Shown: in pieces, positions 40,963 through 48,482 of the stretch
How the letters are laid out: each line of letters starts with the position of its first letter
Position numbering within the stretch: the stretch's first letter is position 1
Source: a virus
Virus record (IMG/VR): IMGVR_UViG_3300024239_000015
Span: 62,001 to 126,000 of that record
Strand: one strand, 5' to 3'
DNA: 64,000 nucleotides
Position numbers and translations under genes: made by a program
The notes under the pieces: model-generated
Databases searched by the model: none
The model's input: only the letters and a program-made list of their open reading frames with translations
Told to the model about the DNA's origin: nothing

Positions 40963-42378
40963 TTACATCCAGTACGGTTTGTACTTACCTGCTCTGACAC
41001 GCAGTAAGTCTAACGTCGATAAAAAGTGCTGTGGATGATTCTGTTCTTCAAACGTCCAGAATCCACGGGTCTGTAGTAAGTCTTCCCACTTGTAGCCCAT
41101 TTTCAGTAAATCAGCGTACAGTGTTTCTGGAGGACACCACAGGTCTTGGTATTGATCAAACGCCACGTAACGCATCTGCGCAAGCTCAGAGGTGATCTGA
41201 AGTGCACGACGTAACTCAGGGGTTTCATCGATCTTTCCGCGTACCGTAGTCCGTTGGAGTTTCACGTCAGGCAGAAAGACCACACTATAACTCTTGTCGT
41301 GTCCCGACAAACCAAAGCGGAACGTGTCGCTGGTGGCTGCGTCGTGGTTCTTGATATAGTAGAACTCTGACAGACCGATCAGGATACCTTCTGACTGAGA
41401 GGCCAGTAAATGAAACGGTGAACCCGTAGGACCGTACTTCCCACGTAAATTCTGGATCGTCATTTCCTGTAAGTCAGTCGAATCGGGGTTATCGTCGTAC
41501 TTGTCCCGTGGGAACTCAGGTGCTTTGGTGGTTTTGTTTTTCAGCGGTGACGTACCGTACACGTACCAGAGGTTGTTCGTTAGAAAGAAAAAGTTGTTCG
41601 GTACTTTCTTAAACTTCAAACTGGACTTTAAGAACGCAAGCTTCTGCTGTACAGGAGCATATGGGTCTAACTGAATGTTGTCATCTACGTGAGCCGTCAG
41701 GATCATGTTAATCCCGCTAGAGGCGGTGAGTACAGGCAGCTCGTTCAGCATCTGCCATTTGTTCATCGCCCCCCGCATCGACTCCATATTTCGACCTGAC
41801 GTACCGATGGTGTTTTTCTCTTGGATTTCTTCCATCTGAGAAGTCGTGAACTGTGACAGGGAGTCGATCTCTACGTTGGATGGGAAGTACGTTTTAAACG
41901 GAACGCCTTTGGAGTCCACAAACGGCGTCGTGTACTTGACTTCTTTCGCAGGAGCGTTTTGTTTGTCTTCTCCGTACTTCCGGATCTCTTCGTACCACTT
42001 GTCACCAATCATCACGTCCCCTGCAGTCAGTAAGAAACGATCTTCTGCTTGCAGGTCGTGTCCTTGTAAGTTTTCAAACCGTCGAGCGAGCTGGTGAGTA
42101 CGGTTCATACTGGCAGAGATCTCGGTGTCGTACAGCATCGCTTCTGAAGGGCTATACCGATCGATCACAGTGAGGTTCATTGACCGTGCCAGTAATGACT
42201 TACCGACGTTGCCACGACCACCGACTCCAGTAACCGGTGCCAAACCACCGTTGAGTACCATCTCTCCTTTCGAGCCGAGTTGGTACGAGCCTGTAGGGAT
42301 GTCGAGCAAACACCCTAAGTTAGGCATAGGACGAATATCAGGAGCAGGTTGAAATCTGTTTTTAAATGCTAAAGCCAT
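40963..42378 (-). CDS. RecA/UvsX-like ATPase of jumbo phages, 471 aa
   Basis: A RecA-type N-terminus shows LLDIPTGSYQLGSKGEM and NGGLAPVTGVGGRGNVGKSL (Walker A G-x-x-N-V-G-K-S), then YDTEIS and EIDSLSQF, with MILTAHVDD as a likely later strand. The C-terminal half is a long extension of unknown fold. phiKZ-type phages carry a similar RecA-like protein two or three genes from the beta C-terminal gene, as here. It probably acts in recombination or DNA repair. ATG 42378 follows AAAGGAAG. Confidence 0.7.
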   Translation of the reverse strand: MALAFKNRFQPAPDIRPMPNLGCLLDIPTGSYQLGSKGEMVLNGGLAPVTGVGGRGNVGKSLLARSMNLTVIDRYSPSEAMLYDTEISASMNRTHQLARRFENLQGHDLQAEDRFLLTAGDVMIGDKWYEEIRKYGEDKQNAPAKEVKYTTPFVDSKGVPFKTYFPSNVEIDSLSQFTTSQMEEIQEKNTIGTSGRNMESMRGAMNKWQMLNELPVLTASSGINMILTAHVDDNIQLDPYAPVQQKLAFLKSSLKFKKVPNNFFFLTNNLWYVYGTSPLKNKTTKAPEFPRDKYDDNPDSTDLQEMTIQNLRGKYGPTGSPFHLLASQSEGILIGLSEFYYIKNHDAATSDTFRFGLSGHDKSYSVVFLPDVKLQRTTVRGKIDETPELRRALQITSELAQMRYVAFDQYQDLWCPPETLYADLLKMGYKWEDLLQTRGFWTFEEQNHPQHFLSTLDLLRVRAGKYKPYWM

Positions 42379-42484
42379 CGCAGTGTGCTTCCTTTGAGAA
42401 TTGAGTACATTAAATGAGTGGGTATGGAATTTTTAATTCTATGTTAATTCATAAAAACCAGCAGACCAAAAGGCGGTGTGTACC
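42379..42484. promoter_or_regulatory. AT-rich divergent control region
   Basis: This separates the minus-strand RecA-like gene from a plus-strand gene. It is AT-rich around 42425-42460 with two TATG sites on the plus strand (42423-42426 and 42440-42443). Promoters on both strands are expected here; the exact sites are not determined. Confidence 0.45.
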
Positions 42485-43294
42485 ATGTTTGCAAACTTAA
42501 ACGATTTACAATTTCAGCATGAGGTGTTAGCCCTCGAAGCGTTAGCGGTTCACCGACCGAACATTGGGATGGTGGAAAAACTGGGTACGATGGTCGATTC
42601 TGTCAGTAATCAGATCGCTGACTCGTTACGTGGTTTGATACTACCGGTTGGCGCGATCGACTTCGTACCGGCTTTACGTGAAGTGCAGAAACACAAGTAC
42701 GTGGACTTATCTCCAGTGCAATTACCGATCCCTGCAGGGTTGTCTGCTCCTTTAGTCCCTTACGGTCAGTTGCTCCTGCGTGCTCAAGAGCTATCCATGA
42801 GTATCTTGGATGACACCTTAGAGCCATTCCAGAAGTTTGTAGGGGAGGCATTGAACAATCCTGAGAAATTAGGCAGTAGTGTTTTACGTGCACAAAACCA
42901 TCCAAAAGAAATAAAGGACTTGCAGAACAAACTGAAAGACGTATTTCGTAATGGCACGAAAGCCACACGTCCTTACAGTGAAGTCATTCGTAACAACAAC
43001 GACTGGGTAGAACTCAAAGACATCTGCACGACGTTAAAACGCAACGCAGACCGTCAGAGTCCAAAAGACTTTGCTGACACCGTCACTGAGTTAGACCAAC
43101 AACTGCGTACGTTGATCAAACGGATTCGAGACACCAACGAGCAGTACCGCCCTTCTCCTGAAGTGGTGAAACAACTGGCAGATCTCTCCTACACATTAGC
43201 AGAGCAAGTCAGTTTCTACAGTGTGGTGAACACGCTGATCGCTTCGTACCTGAAAGCTGTAGAAGACGCTGTGGATGTGATCAAAAAACTGTAA
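42485..43294 (+). CDS. Virion-type helical protein, 269 aa
   Basis: ATG 42485 (MFANLNDLQF) has AAAAGGCGG upstream; a GTG three codons earlier is less well placed. The protein is almost wholly helical with coiled-coil-like stretches (EIKDLQNKLKDVFRN, ELDQQLRTLIKRIRDTN). In phiKZ a structural protein gene lies next to the RecA-like gene in the same way. Structural role inferred. Confidence 0.7.
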   Translation: MFANLNDLQFQHEVLALEALAVHRPNIGMVEKLGTMVDSVSNQIADSLRGLILPVGAIDFVPALREVQKHKYVDLSPVQLPIPAGLSAPLVPYGQLLLRAQELSMSILDDTLEPFQKFVGEALNNPEKLGSSVLRAQNHPKEIKDLQNKLKDVFRNGTKATRPYSEVIRNNNDWVELKDICTTLKRNADRQSPKDFADTVTELDQQLRTLIKRIRDTNEQYRPSPEVVKQLADLSYTLAEQVSFYSVVNTLIASYLKAVEDAVDVIKKL

Positions 43295-43305
43295 ACAAAC
43301 ATACG

Positions 43306-43325
43306 AGGGAGGCCGAAGCCTCCCT
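43306..43325. terminator. Convergent hairpin with TATG on both flanks
   Basis: AGGGAGGC pairs with GCCTCCCT around CGAA (UUCG on the minus strand). The plus strand continues into GTATGC (TATG 43327-43330) and the minus strand into CGTATG (43303-43300). It separates converging transcripts. Confidence 0.75.
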
Positions 43326-43416
43326 GTATGCTGTAAATTCGTTTGTTACGAATGCAACTCACGAACATGTTCCCTTTCTGACGTCCTATCACTTTTAACC
43401 ACAGCCTGTGTATACA

Positions 43417-43827
43417 CTACCTGCCTAAAAAGTTTAACACGGCACCGATATCAGCACGTAAGTCAGATTCTCTTCCATACCGCAAATGACTGGAGGTATG
43501 GTTAAGAATCTCTTGGATCAATGCATCTCTTTCGAGGTGCTGGATGTCCAATGCCCCACGCGGCCATAAACGGTCCGTGAAAGCTAGGGCCGGGAAGACT
43601 AAAGCTGTAGTACGATCAGCGAGTCCAAAAGTCCGGTTTAGCTGCTCAAGCTCCTCGTTGTCTACTCCGATTCGCTTGGTTAACTCGTCAGTGGTGGGTG
43701 CCCCGTAGTCCTTCAGGTATCGGTAGAGCGTTACGACAAATAACAGACGTTTACTAGCCGTGCTTGCAATTAACTCCCACAGGAAGCCGATCACGGCTCG
43801 TACACATTTCCGAATTGCTGTAAACAT
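43417..43827 (-). CDS. Hypothetical protein, 136 aa, amphipathic N-terminus
   Basis: AAAGGTCTTAGTT precedes ATG 43827. The first about 35 residues are hydrophobic and basic (RKCVRAVIGFLWELIAS, KRLLFVVTLY) and could associate with membrane. The rest is charged and helical. The 122 bases downstream (43295-43416) hold only the convergent hairpin. Function unknown. Confidence 0.7.
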   Translation of the reverse strand: MFTAIRKCVRAVIGFLWELIASTASKRLLFVVTLYRYLKDYGAPTTDELTKRIGVDNEELEQLNRTFGLADRTTALVFPALAFTDRLWPRGALDIQHLERDALIQEILNHTSSHLRYGRESDLRADIGAVLNFLGR

Positions 43828-43829
43828 AA

Positions 43830-45365
43830 CTAAGACCTTTCAACATAGAGGTTACTGACCATCGAGGCGTAGATACCTACATCCTCTCCCGCACTCAGTA
43901 CAAGGTAATACCTGAACCCCACGCTAGACTCACGACGGGTGACTAACGTCAGCGTAGGAGACTCTGCAGTTAAAGCAGACAGTGCGTTACGAGACGGGGT
44001 GTCTAACCCAAGGGTGAGGATCACGTTGGCTTCTTTCTTACCTGCACCTAAGTCATACCCTACAGGTAGGGTAAGTGACTTCAGAGTTTGAGCAATCGTC
44101 TTGCGTAAAACGCAGACTGACTTGCCTTTTTTCTCTTCGTGCTCATAGAAATAACTCGTTACATCGGTATACACCGTGTACGGGTCTTGGATGGACTCCT
44201 TAGACAAAAACGTATCTAAGACGCCCTGTAGGTGCGCTAGATTAGAGATCGCGTCAAATACCTTTCTAGGCGGTCTAGCGTGCCACGTCAGTTGTTTCTG
44301 ATCGATGGTGTACAGGTCATTAAAGTGATCTGCTTTGACCACGTAATCCATCTGGTGGTCTTTTAAGTCTTGGTAGACTGAAGCGGTGAACACATTCGCT
44401 AAGTAGACTTTCACTACGTCAAGTTGTGTGGTACGGGAGATTTTCGTTTGGTATTCCCGCAGTTGTTCTAAGACAGGTTCTGGTTCTTTTAAGTACACCA
44501 CAGCGTATGCTTGGTCTGACATCCGTTTGCCGTCGTACTCGTTGTCTGCAGTAGACTGTCCTAAGTGATACACGTGACGGCCGTCGGTGCTTTTCGCCAC
44601 GTCGGTGTTCATCACAAAGTACCAACGGTTTAACGAGAATAAACGATTGTACTCTGCTTTAGGAGCCCAGTAGCCAGCAGGAGGAGAGACTTCTTCATGT
44701 ACCTCACCCGCTCTGTCTTTTTGACTGAGGATCACCGCGCGGGTCGCGTTACGGTCAGCGAGTTTATTCCCTACAGACGTTGCGTGTCCTTTCACCCAGT
44801 TCCACGTGACTTTCGTACCACTACTTTCTAACGTCGACGTAGAGGCTAAAAGCTGACGCCACGCATCGGCATTTGGCATCGGCTCGCCGTCTCGTTTAAA
44901 GTCGGCAGCAATCCATTTCTTTGACCACTCCCGCATCCCTTCTACGACGTACTTGGAATCGGTGTACACCGTTAAGCTTTCTACGTGGTCGACTTTACAG
45001 GTGTAGTTGATCGCATTTAAAGCAGCGTGGACTTCTGCTGCGTTGTTGGAAGCCACACCTAGTGCCCCCCATGAATCGACGTACGTCGTAGCGAGGACTT
45101 GAGTACCCCGTCCTCCTTCTTGTTTAGAGAGCGTAGAGTACCCTTTGTCGGTCACGACACCTTCTCGTTCTGGAGCGAGTTCTTTGTTCGCTAAACGCGT
45201 GGTGTACTGAGTGTTGTTTAAGTCAAAGTGGTAGCCATGAAACCCCCAGCCACACGGACCAGGGTTTGGACGCGCACCACCATCGGTGTATAACACCACA
45301 CCACACCGAGGGGTGGTTTCTACTACTGCTGCAGCTGCGTCTGGAGTCTTTTTCTTTTTAGCCAT
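43830..45365 (-). CDS. RNase HI domain fused to unknown C-terminal domain, 511 aa
   Basis: Residues about 20-215 form an RNase HI. The four acidic ligands are visible: LYTDGGARPNPG (D), NNAAEVHAAL (E), VYTDSKYVVEG (D) and GNKLADRNA (D), with the His loop WVKGHA. It degrades RNA in RNA-DNA hybrids, for example replication primers. The C-terminal about 290 residues are beta-rich and unrecognised, making it much longer than the usual 155 residues. phiKZ also encodes an RNase H in this part of its genome. AAGGTTTCC precedes ATG 45365. Confidence 0.88.
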   Translation of the reverse strand: MAKKKKTPDAAAAVVETTPRCGVVLYTDGGARPNPGPCGWGFHGYHFDLNNTQYTTRLANKELAPEREGVVTDKGYSTLSKQEGGRGTQVLATTYVDSWGALGVASNNAAEVHAALNAINYTCKVDHVESLTVYTDSKYVVEGMREWSKKWIAADFKRDGEPMPNADAWRQLLASTSTLESSGTKVTWNWVKGHATSVGNKLADRNATRAVILSQKDRAGEVHEEVSPPAGYWAPKAEYNRLFSLNRWYFVMNTDVAKSTDGRHVYHLGQSTADNEYDGKRMSDQAYAVVYLKEPEPVLEQLREYQTKISRTTQLDVVKVYLANVFTASVYQDLKDHQMDYVVKADHFNDLYTIDQKQLTWHARPPRKVFDAISNLAHLQGVLDTFLSKESIQDPYTVYTDVTSYFYEHEEKKGKSVCVLRKTIAQTLKSLTLPVGYDLGAGKKEANVILTLGLDTPSRNALSALTAESPTLTLVTRRESSVGFRYYLVLSAGEDVGIYASMVSNLYVERS

Positions 45366-45390
45366 TTTAGGGAAACCTTAGTTACGTGCA

Positions 45391-45426
45391 AAAGTACGAC
45401 TACACCATTACGCGTAGTCGTACTTT
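45391..45426 (-). terminator. Intrinsic terminator
   Basis: AAAGTACGACTAC pairs with GTAGTCGTACTTT (13 bp) with T-runs on both strands. It ends the spanin pair. Confidence 0.9.
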
Positions 45427-45427
45427 T

Positions 45428-45883
45428 TTAGGGGGTGCAATCCACAGGGTCTTGTTGTAACGCAGTGACCATTCGGTTGTAAGAGTCTACTTGCGTTTGA
45501 ATCGATTCGATGTGTTTAAACAACACGTCTTGGATTTCAGTCTCAGTCATGTCGTCAGTGATCTCATCGTCAGGTAACACCAGTGTAAGTTCTGGGACTT
45601 TAGGACGAGGAGGACACTTAGGGAGTTCGTTTGACTCTAGCTTGAAGGTCACGTTTAAGTAGTTGATATACCCAGTTAAGTACTGCTGGTAACCCACAAG
45701 GTCGTCTCTCCAGTGAGTGACGTTCGTAAGAAACGCAGCTGGGTCTTTGGACCGGTATTGATTGTAGTCGTGAGGGATCGAAAACGGAATCAACGACGTG
45801 TTGAGTTCAGGAGATGAAACGCCGGGTGACACACACCCAGCGAGCAGTAGTAAAACGATAGCGAGGTTAGATCGCTTTTTCAT
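45428..45883 (-). CDS. Outer-membrane lipoprotein, probable o-spanin, 151 aa
   Basis: The N-terminus KKRSNLAIVLLLLAGC is a lipoprotein signal with lipobox LAGC. The mature part is acidic and helical with a proline-rich centre (PPRPKVPEL). It overlaps the end of the upstream inner-membrane gene by 4 bases. This arrangement fits a two-component spanin, which fuses inner and outer membranes at lysis. It is longer than most o-spanins, so another envelope role is possible. Confidence 0.65.
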   Translation of the reverse strand: MKKRSNLAIVLLLLAGCVSPGVSSPELNTSLIPFSIPHDYNQYRSKDPAAFLTNVTHWRDDLVGYQQYLTGYINYLNVTFKLESNELPKCPPRPKVPELTLVLPDDEITDDMTETEIQDVLFKHIESIQTQVDSYNRMVTALQQDPVDCTP

Positions 45884-46368
45884 TCTGTGTCTCCTTTATC
45901 ACGGATCGTTTCTAACCGATCTTTCACACGTTCGTTGGTGGGTTTCTTGGCTGGAGGATCAGACTTAGGTGTGGGAGCACGGCACGTCTGTGTTAATGTA
46001 TCGAGTTGTTTTTTGGTTTCAGCGTGACGTTCTTTTTCGTTAAAGTAATTCAGCTGGGAGATCTCATAGTCTTTGCGCAGCGCCTGCAGTTGGGACTCAA
46101 CCAGCAAGCGTTGTAAGTAGTCTTCAGAGTGGTACCGTCCTACAGGCTGCCCTTTGTCTTTTTCTTCAGGCTTAGTCAGCTGGGACTGATCGTAGAAATA
46201 CGTAGCTGCATAGGACGAGACGACGATTAAAAGAATCAACACCCACGACAGAAAAGAAGGACGTCGTCCTTCGGGGTGTTGGATGATCTCTTCGATCTTT
46301 TTCTTGAGTATATCAAGTGTATAAGGACCGAGAGACTTCAGTAGAGCGATAAGCATTTGTCCAAACAC
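45880..46368 (-). CDS. Probable inner-membrane spanin (i-spanin), 162 aa, GTG start
   Basis: GTG 46368 follows GGAGGTCATTCCT. A single membrane segment (FLSWVLILLIVVSSYAATYF, about residues 38-58) is followed by a long charged coiled-coil (LVESQLQALRKDYEISQLNY). That is the type-II topology of i-spanins. It overlaps the lipoprotein gene, its presumed partner. Confidence 0.65.
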   Translation of the reverse strand: MFGQMLIALLKSLGPYTLDILKKKIEEIIQHPEGRRPSFLSWVLILLIVVSSYAATYFYDQSQLTKPEEKDKGQPVGRYHSEDYLQRLLVESQLQALRKDYEISQLNYFNEKERHAETKKQLDTLTQTCRAPTPKSDPPAKKPTNERVKDRLETIRDKGDTE

Positions 46369-46432
46369 AGGAATGACCTCCGTAACATATGAACGAAACT
46401 AAAGCATGCTATACCTAAGAAGGAGAGCAGTC
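46369..46432. promoter_or_regulatory. Divergent control region
   Basis: This 64-base spacer lies between the spanin start (minus) and a virion gene start (plus). It holds the palindrome CATATG (TATG 46388-46391 on the plus strand) and the ribosome binding sites of both genes. Promoter placement is not certain. Confidence 0.4.
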
Positions 46433-47734
46433 ATGTACATTTTAAGAGGTTTTGTAACAATGCCGGCGTTGATGAACAACGCGGTAGGACAGAACTCCCC
46501 GATTGGTGAACTCGAACCCCAGCAAGAAACCTACTCCAGAGAGCGTGGGGTTTATGCGAATAACACCTACCCAGACGTCCGTTTAGTGTCGTTTCGTTCT
46601 GAGGATACCACAGGGTTGATCCCCGTGAACACACTCCACCAGAACAAAGCGTTGATGATGTCGCAGTGGCTGTACGCGAGATCGCTTGCGGGGCAGATCT
46701 CAGAGGATAAAACGGATACGCTTTTAGCAATGCGTAGTTACTTCGTTTTAGAAGCAGAAGAGATCGACCTAGGAGACACCGTCACCAATGGTCAGTACTG
46801 GTTTCCTTCATGGGTATCGTACAAAGCGTTAGGGGCTCCTGACAACGAAGTGCGGTTGTGGTACCACAACGCAAGCTTCGCTGCGCAATATGACTACTAC
46901 GACATTATCGTGGTTCCACCGATTGTAGACCCAGAAGCATTCCACACTGGAGTAGCGGCTGTAGATCAGTTACTGGACGAGTACTTACAGTCTGAACACA
47001 TGGCGCGTGCACAATTAGCGCGTGCGGGTACGCCACCAACGTACCAACCGTCGTATGAATTCGATTGGGTGAATCCAAACGACGCTACGTACCGTCGTCG
47101 TACAAACTGGGTGGTGTTGGTGTACGGAATTCGTGGGAATAACGATGACCTGATCAAAGAGAAGATTGCTGATCACCTGCTAGACGCTTCAGCGTACGAC
47201 CGCGATGCATGGGAGACTATTTTCCCTGAGATCTTTATCCCTACGGAATACTACATCGTTCCTGCATGGAACCGCTACGCGTTACCAGAGCTTACACTGA
47301 CGGCTGGGATTTACTCTCCAAGTATTCCACAAGCGGAATTACCACAGTACCAAGCGTTGTTTGTGGACTACGCAACACCACACATTCTAGCACAGAACGA
47401 GATCATCGGCTCAAGCTGGAAAGGGTTGTCGTTTGTGTCCGTAGGACATCACCGTAACCGAAATGGGCTGTATCGTTTAACGGATCAATGGCCTGATTAC
47501 GTCAACATCCCGGTGAATTCTTTGGATTACAACCGAATCTCTCCTGCTACACGCAGCTGGATTAACCAACTCTTTACTGCGTTTATCTACGCAGAACAAA
47601 ACGCAGGGACTCTGCAACTCCCAGAAGGGTATACGTTGATTGACCGAAACGGAGTGTTCTACGTGAGTTTCAACCGCGATCAGATCAAGTACCTGATTGC
47701 ACGCAAAGATAGCTTACCAGACCCAGTGGTGTAA
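46433..47734 (+). CDS. Virion-type structural protein, 433 aa
   Basis: ATG 46433 (MYILRGFVTM) follows AAGGAGAGCAGTC; an ATG nine codons earlier lacks a site. The protein is beta-rich and aromatic, with many Tyr/Trp/Asn residues, typical of baseplate or fibre-attachment proteins. It is followed 3 bases later by another structural-type gene. No motif proves the function. Confidence 0.7.
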   Translation: MYILRGFVTMPALMNNAVGQNSPIGELEPQQETYSRERGVYANNTYPDVRLVSFRSEDTTGLIPVNTLHQNKALMMSQWLYARSLAGQISEDKTDTLLAMRSYFVLEAEEIDLGDTVTNGQYWFPSWVSYKALGAPDNEVRLWYHNASFAAQYDYYDIIVVPPIVDPEAFHTGVAAVDQLLDEYLQSEHMARAQLARAGTPPTYQPSYEFDWVNPNDATYRRRTNWVVLVYGIRGNNDDLIKEKIADHLLDASAYDRDAWETIFPEIFIPTEYYIVPAWNRYALPELTLTAGIYSPSIPQAELPQYQALFVDYATPHILAQNEIIGSSWKGLSFVSVGHHRNRNGLYRLTDQWPDYVNIPVNSLDYNRISPATRSWINQLFTAFIYAEQNAGTLQLPEGYTLIDRNGVFYVSFNRDQIKYLIARKDSLPDPVV

Positions 47735-47737
47735 AGA

Positions 47738-48367
47738 ATGGCGTTAACTCCCACCATAGGACTTAAGGGGCGGTACACACTCGCCGCCCCTTACGACACG
47801 TTAGTGTTACCTACCGGACTGTATGAGTGTATAGCAGTACGGAAGTTTGAAGACTTACTGGTACTGACCGTAGACGTCTTCGCGGACTACTACGAACCGT
47901 ATGGGTTACTCCAAAGTGACTACCAAGCCGATAATCGAAACGGTGCAAGTATCGTCACTTTTGTGGATGTGAATGACAACTACGTGTATGTACCGGATAC
48001 GTATATCCTCTCGATTCCGTCGATGGATAACGTCGCGTATCAACACGTGGTGATCTCTTTAAGTTTAGGTCCTTTCCCTGAATACGTAGGGCTTACAGAC
48101 TTAAGTACAAAACTTAAAGAACTCACAGAAACGACCATCGGTGTAGACACCACGCCTTTAGTGCACGTCGCTCCTACCCGAAACGTGATGCCTAGTGCAC
48201 TCCACGAAGGGATGGAAGTCGCTCGTACTAACCGAATCGTCGGGAGCCAAACTGAACGTGCCAAACGGATTGCGTTAGAAGCACAGTTGGTGGCAGCACG
48301 CGCAGAGATCGCGGCACTACAGCAGATCTTAGTCGATAATGGCTTAGTGGTAGACGTTCCGGATTAA
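47738..48367 (+). CDS. Virion-type protein, 209 aa
   Basis: It begins MALTPTIGLKGRYTLAAPYD right after the previous stop, so it is probably translated by coupling. The N-terminal about 115 residues are beta-rich and the C-terminal helix (RAKRIALEAQLVAARAEIAA) is a likely coiled coil. Together with the 433-residue gene it forms a small plus-strand structural operon; role inferred. Confidence 0.7.
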   Translation: MALTPTIGLKGRYTLAAPYDTLVLPTGLYECIAVRKFEDLLVLTVDVFADYYEPYGLLQSDYQADNRNGASIVTFVDVNDNYVYVPDTYILSIPSMDNVAYQHVVISLSLGPFPEYVGLTDLSTKLKELTETTIGVDTTPLVHVAPTRNVMPSALHEGMEVARTNRIVGSQTERAKRIALEAQLVAARAEIAALQQILVDNGLVVDVPD

Positions 48368-48376
48368 CCACCGCAT

Positions 48377-48399
48377 AAAGGGAGCTTCGCGCTCCCTTT
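48377..48399. terminator. Hairpin followed by TTTTATG
   Basis: AAAGGGAGC pairs with GCTCCCTTT around a 5-base loop. The plus strand runs into TATG (48400-48403) and the minus strand into TATGC (48377-48373). Confidence 0.75.
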
Positions 48400-48419
48400 T
48401 ATGTCGTCTTAGAAAAAAA

Positions 48420-48441
48420 GGTGGGAGGGATAACTCCCACC
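48420..48441 (-). terminator. Intrinsic terminator of the SbcC-like gene
   Basis: GGTGGGAG pairs with CTCCCACC; on the minus strand it is followed by TTTTTTTCT. Confidence 0.85.
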
Positions 48442-48482
48442 AAGGCTAACACTCTAAGGAAGATGACGTGTTGCTCATTACG

